Below are positions 22,250 through 33,400 of a stretch of DNA of 64,000 nt, one piece after another; within the stretch, counting starts at the first letter, position 1, and every line of letters starts with the position of its first letter. The stretch lies in contig OY979731.1 of assembly GCA_963855995.1 (NCBI GenBank), positions 1,637,001 through 1,701,000 on the forward strand, given 5' to 3'. The position numbers and the translations under genes are program-made. The notes beneath the pieces are model-generated. The model was not told the DNA's origin, searched no databases, and saw only the letters and a list, made by a program, of their open reading frames with translations. The DNA is from Muricea muricata. Taxonomy: Eukaryota; Cnidaria; Anthozoa; Malacalcyonacea; Plexauridae.

Positions 22250-22680
22250 TATTTCTTTATCTCGAACTAACGTTGCCTGTGTCGGTATGGTGCAGTGAAA
22301 AGCACACAAAAACATAGGATCTTTGACTACCTGAAATTAACGATATCAACGGAACTCGACGTTTTAAACGAAGGCTATTTACTAAGCTCCCGTCGAAGGA
22401 CTTTCGTCCAAAACGTCGATTTTTTGTTCGTATTGTTAAGTCGGTAAAATATTTTGTACGGTTCTTTATGGACATCAGAGTTTCCATGGAGAGGACATAC
22501 CAAGGAACCTTCTTCGTATTGTCTCGTATTGTGTTGAAAGCTACAAAGAAATCCTTTTTGCTTGTGGCGAAAGGTCGGGACGTCACGATTCTTTACAATA
22601 TAAAATGTTCTTACGAGAGGTGGCGTTCGTCTAGGCCTTTGTACGCCTACGGGTATTGCTAATGGCAAGGACAATTATCT
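22250..22680. other. Unassigned stretch with overlapping open frames
   Basis: Open frames of 64-109 codons overlap on both strands, but none has a recognisable motif, a splice context or repetition elsewhere in the window. It may be chance or a decayed mobile element. Confidence 0.25.
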
Positions 22681-24479
22681 AGGGAAATTTTGCGTCATAT
22701 AGCAAGCGCTTTCTGTCTAGCACGAGATCGTATGTTAGGTCCTCATTACAGACTCGTGAAAAGAATTAGTCGATGCTCTAAGTCTCGGGTTTCCTCCCAC
22801 AGGGAATGTTGACAGGGTGGGTTAAGATTAGCTCCTAACTGATCCTTCCATCGTAGTTGTGCTCCGTGATCAGACATGAGTCCTGAGGTGGCTGTCAGGG
22901 GCGTCCATGTAGAAAGCTTTCAGCTGGTCAGGTTCAGCTGCAGCTGTCCTTTGTGATTAAGCTTGTTCTCAGCAAATTTTTGTTTTGTCATAGCTACTCT
23001 ATACCAGTTCTAATGTGTTTTTGCTAGAGATCCAGTAGCGATAACCTCTAGCTTATTTATCAGTCTAATATTCTACAAGAGGAAACCTAAACTAAACTAA
23101 CTTTATTTATACTGGATAGCTCTATCAGCTCTAAACTGTTCTTCCTAGAGGACCAGTAAGAATCATCTCTTATTGATCCAGTGTCACTACAGGAGGAAGC
23201 CTAAACTAAACTAACTTTATTTATGCTGGATAACTCTATCAGTTTTAAGCTGTTCTTCCTAGAGGTCCAGTAAGGATCACCTTTTATTCATCCAGTGTTA
23301 CTACAGGAGGAAACCTAAACTAAACTAACTTCATTGATACTATAGATAGCTCTAGTAGATAGATCAGTTCAAAACTGTTCTTCCTAGAGGACCAGTAAGG
23401 ATCATATCTTATCAAATCCAAAACGTATCCGCTTAGTTGCTTAGCAAGGAAGTAGCTGACGTTCTTTAATATCTTTTTTTTCTCGCTGAACATTGCGTCA
23501 TAAAAAGCTTTGACTCAGTAATGGTACGTGGCATCTGACATCTACGTATTCAATTGCAACGTTCTTTGAAGTGTATGAAAACACTTAACTTAGGTATAAA
23601 AATATAAAGTTTATTTCCTGAAACATGACAAGGAAACATGAAGTTGGTTGAAATGCACGTCTTACAACAATTGCCTCAAAATTTATGTAAATATTCAAAC
23701 AGAGCTTGCTAGTTCTCCCACCAGGAACTGATTTATATAACTTTCAGGTGAAGGAAAAGTCTGCTTTGACCAAATTTTAATGGTTTACTTAAACGGCAAA
23801 GTAAAAGAATTGCTTGAAATTTTTACTTATAGGTAAAAGAAAAGTATCGGAAAGGTATTCTTAAGTGAAAGCACTGCTGTGATAAAATTTAGTAGAACAT
23901 TTATTTGGCCGTAAGTAAACCAGAGGTAACAGCCTGAGCCATAGCCTGGCTGAGCCAAGCACAGTCTCACTAGTCTGCTCACCGCTCACTTCGCTTTGAG
24001 AATAACTTTGAACTTTTTTTACTTCGTTAAAGTATAACGCAAATCACGAAGCACAGATCCATGCAGTCGAATTTGTCAACATCGATACAGGGAACTAAGC
24101 ACGTAACTTTCAAGGGTGTCTGCCGTCACGCTTTAAGGTGTTGCCATCTTAAGTATTTTTTTACATTATTTGTTTTGATTTGTCTTACTGTGACTTACAT
24201 GACGTTAGGTAAGCTACAGGAGATCTAATCTAAACTAACGTTGATTATTTATAGTAGATATCTCTATCAGTTCTAAATTGTTCTTCTTAGATGTCCAGTG
24301 AGGATCATCTTTTATTGATCCAGTGTTAACTACAGGCGGAAACCTAAACTAAACTTTATTTATACTGGATAGCTCTATCAGTTCTAAGCTGTTCTTCCTA
24401 CAGGTCTAGTAAGGATAATCTCTCATTGATCCAGTGTTATTACCGAAGGAAGCCAAACCAATAATTCCAGGAAAAATCC

Positions 24480-25500
24480 TAAGGTGCCACATTTTTCTCA
24501 CGTGAATTATAAATCAACAACCCATCGAGTCTGGAGGATATCTGTCCACAATATTTCTGTCTTGCCCACTTATGAAGACAACCCTTTTTCACCAATTGAC
24601 TTTTTTTAGATTTTTTGTCAAACGGGAAATTAAGTCGGTAAAAAAACACACAGCAAAAAACAATGCTGGAGGATGATGTGCACACATTCCTGTCCGGAGG
24701 TGGTTACATAATAAATCATAGAACTACAGATACATTAATATTTTGCTGCGCCCTTTCTGAGCAGACAGGATGTGTGTTCAGAAAGACAATAGACCATTTT
24801 TTTTATTTGTCGGTTGTGGGTGGACAATATACTATATTCCATTGCGTCTATTGAACTGTTCAATTTGATAAATAATACAGACTATTTAAGGAGGTTTTAT
24901 GAATGTTTTCAATTGTGAATTTTAAATTTTATTCAAGTATTCATAGGAAGTTGAATATTTTTAATTGCAATATATTAAAATATTGCTTTTATTGATAGGA
25001 AGGAACGGTAGTGCTTAGCTTCAAAGCGTGTCCATAAAGAATATATATCTCTTTTGTTAAAGAAACATTCATCCTTTATTGTACATACAGAAACACGAGA
25101 TTCAATGTTTTTGTTCGTCTTATAGTAATATAGATATTAGTCATTTTGTCTTTAATCTCACAGTCTCGTAAAAAAAACGAAATGTCTCTTAGCTAATTAT
25201 ATTAGTTATTGGCCCTTCATTCGATGTTGGATGATTTCCAAAGGCTAAATCTCGCGTGGAAATCATACAAATGTCAAAATCGAAGCCGGAACCAGTCGGA
25301 AAAAAATCATCAGCCATGGGGTGCTGACATTTTTTGCAGCGACAAAAGTTGAATAGTGTAGTGCTTGGAGAAATTGATCTTTGTGTTTATTGCATTTGCG
25401 GCCAAGATTGAGTTGACTTCGTGAGCACCATGTGATTACAAAACTTTACCACATTGTGGACTGATCACATGAATTTCAGATGTGATCTCGGAATTTGTCA
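24480..25500. other. Spacer with no recognised content
   Basis: AT-rich intergenic sequence between genes B and C. I see no repeat family member, RNA gene or coding exon in it. Confidence 0.45.
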
Positions 25501-25528
25501 TGTGAAGTTGGTGTAAGGGCATTGATGT

Positions 25529-25770
25529 ACACAGCAAAAAAACGCACAACCTGTTCGGGCCTGATGAAAACAGCATTGAACAGTGTTTTGCTGCCCACAT
25601 TGTTCAATGTTGTCAACAATATTGTTCAGCATTGTTGAGCCTGAATTAGCCGCAATCAGGTGTAACAATGTTGAACAATATTGTTGACAACCTTGAACAA
25701 TGTGGGCAGCAAAACATTGTTCATTGCTGTTTTCATCAGGCCAGAACAGGTTGTTCGTTTTTTGCTGTGT
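25529..25770. mobile_element. MITE, ACAGC-AAAAACGAACAACC family, copy 2
   Basis: Terminal inverted repeats of about 40 bp read ACACAGCAAAAAAACGCACA on the left and complement GTTCGTTTTTTGCTGTGT on the right. The inner TGCCCACATTGTTCAA / GTTCAATGTGGGCAGC palindrome extends the arms to nearly the whole element. It is non-autonomous; the superfamily is not clear. Confidence 0.82.
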
Positions 25771-25849
25771 AAGCGCTTGCGATTTGTACATAACTGAACA
25801 TGGACTGACCACACTGAAGAGAAGAAATGGTTTGGAAACTCATTAAAGT

Positions 25850-26020
25850 CTAGTTTCCATTTGGTCGTAACTGTCCCAGCAAAGTCATTCTCAACGATGT
25901 TATATAATCTAGGTCTACCTTTTCTTTTGTAGGCTGGATTCAAATTAGTCATATTAAGTGTAGATCGGCGTACATACTCTGTCACATTGGCCACTTTGAT
26001 GTACTCACGTCTAAATGGAA
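25850..26020 (-). pseudogene. KRKGRPRLY-type coding fragment, copy 2
   Basis: The minus strand reads YKRKGRPRLYNIVENDFAGT, then VTTKWKLD, preceded by VTEYVRRST. It is the best-preserved of three copies in the window. Probably the end of a retrotransposon-type ORF; identity uncertain. Confidence 0.45.
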
Positions 26021-26319
26021 ATTAAGCTTTTTGTCCTGGTTTATGCAGAAATAAGGTAACTAACCAGTACCAACCTTTCAGGAGACTTAGCCGTCTGCGC
26101 ACGACATGAAAAGTGTATTATCATCTAATTATATAGTACATCGTTTCGGCCTCAGACCAGACCGTCACAAGAAAGTTAATCGGAAATTTTCTATTAGAGA
26201 TAACACAGATAGTTGTATATTGCAAGTGCAGGGTATCAGTACAAGCGAGTTAAAAAAGGGTAAAAAAACTGCCGCTTCAGTATCGAGCAAGTAATTTTCT
26301 GAGTCGAACCTACGCCCAG

Positions 26320-26665
26320 TCCCCTACCTCCGTAGCTCATGTGTAGTGCAGCACCGGCCGGCATGGTGATGGCTAAAGGGGATGGACGAGAGGTAGGTTT
26401 TCAAGATGGCGGCTGTTTTTCAAGATTCTTAAAACGAAAACGAAAACGAATCAACAACCAGACATTTATAGCATTCCTAAATTGTGGTTAGGTTTAGGGT
26501 TAGGGTTAGGGTTAGGGCAAGCATTAGGAATGTTATAAATGTCTGGTTGTTGATTCGTTCTCGTTTTAAGAATCTTGAAAAACAGCCGCCATCTTGAAAA
26601 CCTACCTCTCGTCCATCCCCTTTAGCCATGACCCGGCCGGCATCGCAAAAGCATGGGTTCGAATG
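26320..26665 (+). mobile_element. tRNA-like SINE interrupted by a foldback element
   Basis: Reading across the insertion restores a tRNA-like head: GTAGCTCATGTGTAGTGCAG (A-box region), CCGGCCGGCAT (middle) and GCATGGGTTCGAATGCCGG (B box). The foldback at 26365-26631 sits inside the middle part, and CCGGCCGGCAT is present on both sides of it. Confidence 0.65.
26365..26631. mobile_element. Foldback MITE with (TTAGGG)n loop
   Basis: Two arms of about 110 bp (from ATGGCTAAAGGGGATGGACG to ACATTTATAGCATTCCTAA and its complement) enclose a 40-bp loop of GGTTTAGGGTTAGGG-type telomere-like repeats. An 11-bp direct repeat (CCGGCCGGCAT) flanks it as a target duplication. Long arms plus a 9-11 bp duplication suit a Mutator-like or foldback element; no transposase is present. 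Confidence 0.85.
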
Positions 26666-28243
26666 CCGGATGATCTGCATAATGAAATTAGCTATGACTA
26701 AAATAAGTGTAAATGGTTAGTGTGTCTCAATCTAGAATAGATATAAAACGTATTTACAAATCCAAACCATGAACAGTTGAAAAGAATTGTGTTTTAGTAG
26801 TTGAGCATCACATTACTGGAAATACATTAGCCAAAAATTTTGCGTCATCTGTCTCAATAATAATTGTTTACCGAACAGGAATTCACGGAAATAGCCTGAG
26901 ACTTTCGTGGGCTATGTTATTGCATGCAAGTGTTTTTCTTCAAGGAACCAGAAGTACTCAGAATAAAAACCCTTCGGAGCCACTTGGGGATAATTCCTCT
27001 CATGTCACTTTAAAGTGAAAAAAACCCAACGCCCGCACAAATCGTGGTCAAAAAATCAGCGTAGTCTGTTACTCAAATTAAGGCTATGTGTTAACTGTCA
27101 AAAAGCCTCTTAAATCAAGTTATAGTCTTAATTTAAAAGGTGCCCCCAGCCTAATCATAATGATGATGAATTTTTCTCGACTGTTCTCGGCTTGAATTTC
27201 GACATATATGATTTCCACTCAAGATTAAGATATATTCACCATTTGGAAACAGTTTATAGTAAAGTGTTTTTGTCAGAGTCTTATTTAGTTCACCGTTCCA
27301 TAGCTTTTACGTGTATAATAGTTAGGGACTTGTCAGAAATTGACAATGGGGAAGGGGAGAGGAGGTGAAAACAGGAGAAAGGTAATTAATTTTTGAGATC
27401 CTAAAAATGGAGCAATGGGCTGCTTGAAGGGATTAGGAGGGTTGCTCATTTATGCAATTTATGCTTGAGCTCGTATAGTTGTTTGTACGCGGTACAGTTA
27501 TATTCAAAACAGATATTAAGGAAAAATTATGTAAGCTGTATTTTGGTCAACTCTTCCTTTATGAGGGTCTTAAAAGTTTATGATACTTCCAATGCTTCCA
27601 CCCCCTTCCTTCCTGTTAATTTCCGATAAGTCTCTTATTGTTTAAACTGTTATTTTGAAATAGTTAAGACTGGATAGATCTTTCAGTTTGAATAGATTTT
27701 GATCCTTTAGGCCCTAGTGTCACATGGTACAATTTTTCTTGCAACTTGCAACGCAATTCTACTCTTGCGAGATGTAAAATTGGCAAATCCAAGCCTCAAT
27801 CACAGTTTGCTAATATATTTTAAACATACCAAACATTTGTCACGAATTTACATCTCTTAGAGCAGAAATGCGTTGCAAGAAAAATTGCACCGTGTGACAA
27901 GGGCCTTAGATCATGGTGTTTTTCAATCTATAACACATCACAAAGTAAACAAATTGTTGCAATTTTGTTAAAAACAGGATTAAACAATGATTTGGTCGAT
28001 ATTGTCAACAATATCGTTCAGCATTGTTACACACTTGATTCAGGCTCGACAATATTGTTCAATATTGTAGACAAATGTCAACAATGTTCACAGCAAAATT
28101 TTGTTGAACTCTGTGACACCGTGATTTTAAAGTTTTCGTACGAGTGGAACACTGGTGTTTACCTAATATTTATATATGGAGCAAAACAAGCTTTGAACAA
28201 CATCGTGGAGTGTTTTTAATTGTTTCGTCATTTTGTTTTTCAG

Positions 28244-28329
28244 AATATAGTTAACGACGTTCTTAAAAATTTCCATTCTCGAGTCTCGGAAACAATATTG
28301 CTCTCTGATGTGGTTTATGAGATCATTAG
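28244..28329 (+). CDS. Isolated candidate exon, function unknown
   Basis: TTGTTTTTCAG precedes and AG|GTAAGTAATC follows an 86-bp segment open in only one frame, reading NIVNDVLKNFHSRVSE and then TILLSDVVYEII, an amphipathic helix-like peptide. No partner exon on the plus strand could be linked in phase. It could be a fragment of a separate gene, a non-coding RNA exon or chance. Confidence 0.3.
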
Positions 28330-28509
28330 GTAAGTAATCAATCTTTGTAATTACTAATTAGTATGTGGGAACTTCCGAACTCGACGAACTAATTAATCTT
28401 AGAGGTGCAATAATTATGGTATAGTTGGTATAGTGTATTTCATTTGTATGACCAGGTCACTCGTTCCGGTAATGGAAATTTGTCCGATTATGGTATGGTC
28501 TCCATCACA

Positions 28510-28995
28510 AATTAGACCTCTTCAAAGAACAGTTTAGAACTGATAGAGCTATCCAGTATAAATAAAGTTAGTTTAGTTTAGGTTTTCTCATGTAGTAACA
28601 CTGGATCAATAAGAGATGTTCCTTGCTGGACCTCTAGGAAGAACAGTTTAGAACTGATAGAGCTATTCAGTATAAATAAAGTTAGTGTAGTTTAGGTTTC
28701 CTCATGTAGTAAAACTGGATCAATAAGAGATGATCCTTACTGGACCTCTAGAAAGAACAGTTTAGAACTGATAGAGCTATCGAGAATAAATAAAGTTAGT
28801 TTAGTTTAGGTTTCCTCCTGTAGTAACTCTGAATCAATAAGAGATGATCCTTACTAGACCTCTAGGAAGAACAGTTTAGAACTGACGAAGCTATCCAGTA
28901 TAAAAAAATTAGTTTAGTTTAGGTTTTCTCCTGTAGTAACTCTGAATCAATAAGAGATGATCCTTACTAGACCTCTAGAAAGAACAGTTTAGAGC
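28510..28995 (+). repeat. 114-bp repeat array between genes B and C
   Basis: About 4.3 copies in plus orientation, following the isolated candidate exon by 180 bp. Confidence 0.88.
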
Positions 28996-29468
28996 TGTCT
29001 AAATTTTTTGTCATTTAGTACAAATCTTTATTTTATGATCATTCAAACTTACAACATAATAAATTATTATATAATTTACACATTATAAATAAAAATCTAT
29101 TACTTAATTACATTTACACATGCCTTATATGTACATTCTAATCTACATCGGCGCTTAAAGCTCATTTACAAACACTGTATAACAGGCATATTATGATTTT
29201 ATATTTTAAGATCACGCTGATAAGTATTTTACTTAGTCGTATGTTAAATATATCCATATATACTATATTAATTATTTACTTTTTAAAATCTGTCCGTTGA
29301 ACATCAATATAAAACAGGGTAACTGACTGTTAAGATGAAAATCGGTTGTTGATTAAGACCTCGTTTACACAGTACCAGAACCAAATGGTCATGGGATGTG
29401 GTATTTACTCACCACTTTTTTATGATTAGTTGTTAATATTAAGTTCTGTTATATAACCATAAATTTAA

Positions 29469-29976
29469 AGGGAAATGGCAACAAAAATTTTTATCGTCTT
29501 ATTTGAAATAGACTTCAAAACAATATATAGAAGTCTATTACATAATTTTAATATCTGCCTTATTTGGTGAGATATTTTGACTTGAAATTTTTAATTGTCC
29601 GCCATCTTGGATATTAGTGGATATGCGTGATACGTCACAACTGGGGTCCCGCAAATTTTTTTCTTACGACACAATAATTATTCTTCTCCAATAACCACAC
29701 ACATGGTAAGTGTTTCGGATTTCAGCACGGATTGAAAAGGTTTCACAAATATTTTATTGGTGGTAGGTATTTAGGAGAAGCTATGAATGGCTTATCCCTG
29801 TTGTGACGTCACCAAAACATTCTTAAAAATTATTCCAAGACGGCCGACAGTTCGATTATTTCGGTGACAATATCTCCCGAAGTAAAACAGATATAAACAT
29901 TTTGTAATAGACTTCTATATATTATTTTAGAGTCTCTTTCAAATGAGAAAATAAAATTTTTTGTTGCCATTTCCCT
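29469..29976. mobile_element. MITE with 100-bp inverted arms flanked by TTAA
   Basis: Arms begin AGGGAAATGGCAACAAAAA and stay matched for about 100 bp (through TATAGAAGTCTATTAC). Both ends abut TTAA, the target duplicated by piggyBac-type elements. The core has no open frame. Superfamily assignment rests on TTAA alone. Confidence 0.75.
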
Positions 29977-30470
29977 TTAAAAGCTACACTCATCTTAAAA
30001 CTGGGCAACGTGATATCGTGACCATACGTATCCGATACCGTGTGAACGGAGTCTAAATTTCTTAAATTTATACTTACTGAACTTTGTACTAAATTTTGGG
30101 TATACTTTTTGACTGACTATCTGTCTATACTACTATCGTATCAAGTTTTGTTGCAAATGATTAGTAAAAATTATCTTGATTATTATTGGTTAAAAAACAC
30201 GTGACCAGCACGTGCTAGCAGTCTGGCATGGCCACCGTGAATACTTGTAAAAACCTTGATATATCCCCGGTTTATGTATGGTCTCTTTTCCCAGGACTCA
30301 AATGCCTGGTTCATGGTCACTATTTCCGGGATGTGAATTCGCGGCTAATGGTCACCATATTCGGGATTTAAACCCCTTTTGATCCCTATCCCTGGGATTT
30401 ATTCACCCGGTTGATGGTCATTATCTACGGGATGTACACCCTCGGCTGCAGATCGGTATTTCTTTCACAA

Positions 30471-33400
30471 TCACACATTGCCTGCAATTGAATAAAAAAT
30501 TATAACTTTGTAAAGTAGGGACAAGGACTTTGGCTCTTAGAGCAAGCGGCTTTCAGCTCTGAGATCGTGGGTTTGATCCTCACTTCAGACTAATGACACT
30601 TATGTGAAAAGAGTTAGTCAACGCTTTGTTGAAAGTCGTGGGTTTTCTCCAGGTACTCTGGTTTCCTCCCACAGGGAATGTTGACAGGGTGGGTTGAGAT
30701 TAGCTCCTGACTGATCCTTCCATCGTAGCTGTGCTCCGTGATCCAACATGTTCCCCCTCTCCCCCTAAACTTGCTAGTACTTACGTTCTGCATGAACATT
30801 ATCTGGTGTCACAAGTTCCTGCTCCGTGTGATAGTGATAGCCATTGCTACTTCTGTACCTATTTTCTATACGAAAAGAAAAGGACAACTTTACAACATGG
30901 TTTGATCCACGCTTCAGACTCAGGACATTTATGTGAAAAGGGTTGCTATCACTCTTACTATTCCTATTACTTTTACTTTCACCATTACTTTCACTATTAC
31001 TTTTATTAAATACTTTCACTATTACTTTCGCTATTAGTTTCACTATTATTTTACCTGCTACTTTCACTATTACTTTTACTTTCACTATTACTATTATTTT
31101 CACTATTAATTTCACTTTCGCTATTACGTTTACTATTACTTTTACTTTTACTTTTACTTTCACTATTACTATTACTTTCACTATTAATTTCACTTTCACT
31201 ATTGCTACTATTTTCACTATTAATTTCACTTTCACTATTACTATTACTTTCACCATTAATTTCGCTTTCACTATTACTATTACTATTACTTTCACTACTA
31301 CTTTCACTATTACTTTTACTTCCACTATTACTATTACTTTCACCATTAATTTCACTTTCACTATTACTATTACTATTACTTTCACTACTACTTTCACTAT
31401 TACTTTTACTTTCACTATTACTATTACTTTCACTATTACTATTACTATTAATTTCACTTTCACTATTACTTTCACTATTACTATTACTTTCACTATTACT
31501 ATTACTTTCATTATTACTTTTACTTGCACTAATACTTTTACTATTACTATTACTTTCACTATTGCTTTTACTATTGCCATTATTATTAATATGGCCATTA
31601 CCATTGCATTACTATTACAATTACTTTTACTCTAACCAGGTGATATACCTTTTTTCATGGCTCTTCTCGAAAGCAATTGGAAAAACAACACGGTACAGAT
31701 AACGCCAAATATAAATGTTGCTACCATGATTATGATGAATATTGGAACGGATAGGAAGTTGTCTTCTGTGCCTGACGGCTCTGTAGAAATGTAGAATGCT
31801 CAGGTTAGATTGAAGGATGCTCTATGCTCTCAACTAAACTAACTTTATTAATACTGGGTAGCTCTTTCAGTTCTAAACTGTTCTTCCTAGGAGTCCAGTA
31901 AGGATCATCTCTTATTGATCCAGTGTTACTACAGGAGGAAACTAAAACTAAACTAACTTTATTAATACTGGAGAGTTGTATCAGTTCTAAACTGTTCTTC
32001 CTAGGGGTCCAGTAAGGATCATCTCTTATTGATCTAGTGTTACTACAGGAGGAAACCTAAACTAGACAAACTTTATTTATACTGGATAGCTCTATGAGCT
32101 CTAAACTCCCACCTTCAGATCTCCTCGTTGTCGTTGTTTCGACATTTCGTAACCCAGTGTGATTTATTCCTTTACTCGTAATACGTTTTTCACCTGTGGA
32201 CGTCTTTGTTGGCTTTGTTGTGGTAGAAGCTAGGGTAGAGGTCATCTTCTCTGTCGTCTTCTCTGTTGTTGTGGGTGATTTGGTTGTGGTGGGTGGCGGG
32301 ATAGAGGGGCTGGTCTTCAATGCTGTTGGAATGGATGCGGTTGTCACAGGTTCAAGTGTTGGTTTCGCAAAAATGTCGCATTTGCATTTTCTTGGTACCA
32401 CTGTAAAATTAACGACTACGTTGAAGGGATGTATTAATCATCTTTAGCTGAATTATGAAGGAAACTGCTCAACCTGACTAGGATCAAACTGACGATCTCA
32501 GAGGCAAAAGGCGGTTACTCTAGTGATTAAGCACTCCCCCCGGAGTTAATGAGATTGATTAGGTTATATACAATGTTAATACCCAGGCGGCCCAGGGGGT
32601 GATAAAACTAATCTAGGAGAGGCTTGGTGAGCCCATTTGAAAGAACATGTTGGAGGAGATACGTTTACGCCCAGAATTCACGGTTTGAGATCCTTATATT
32701 TTACCTTTAATTTTACCACATATTCCTGATGAGCCTTTTTGCAACGAGATTATTATTAGAAAATCAACCTTAAACACACCTTGCTTGCTGTACGTCACAT
32801 CAAATTCTTGCTCTTCTCTCGCTACTGTATGTGCTGCAAAAAACATGGTGCATTTTGCTTCTTTGCTGTCAAGAGATGAGGTCAGACCATTTCCGTTGCC
32901 TAAAAAATTGATTTTGAATATTGCTAAGGAACATACATTATGGCTCAGTTTTAATACAAGTTCAAGTTTGTATGTTCTGAACAGTTCTTCCTAGAGGTCC
33001 AGTGAGGATCATCTCTTATTGGTCCAGTGCTACTACAGGGGGAAACCTCAATTAAACTAACTTTATTTATACTGGACAGCTTTATCAGTTCTAAACTGTT
33101 CTTCCTAGAGGTGCAGTAAGGATCATCTCTTATTGATCCAGTGTTACTACAGGAGGAAACCTAAACTAAACTAACTTTATTTACACTGGACAGTTCTATT
33201 AGTTCTAAACTGTTCTTCCTAGAGGTCCAGTAAGGATCATCTCTTATTGATCCAGTGTTACTACAGGAGGAAACCTGAACTAAACTAACTTTATTTACAC
33301 TGGACAGTTCTATTAGTTCTAAACTGTTCTTCCTAGAGGTCCAGTAAGGATCATCTCTTATTGATCCAGTGTTACCACAGGAGGAAACCTAAACTAAACT

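Noticed and set aside
30774-31702. Open frames of 166-276 codons with Lys-Val-Ile-Val or Thr-Phe-Thr-Ile repeats
   Set aside because: Produced by the TTTCACTATTAC microsatellite in intron 6 of gene C.
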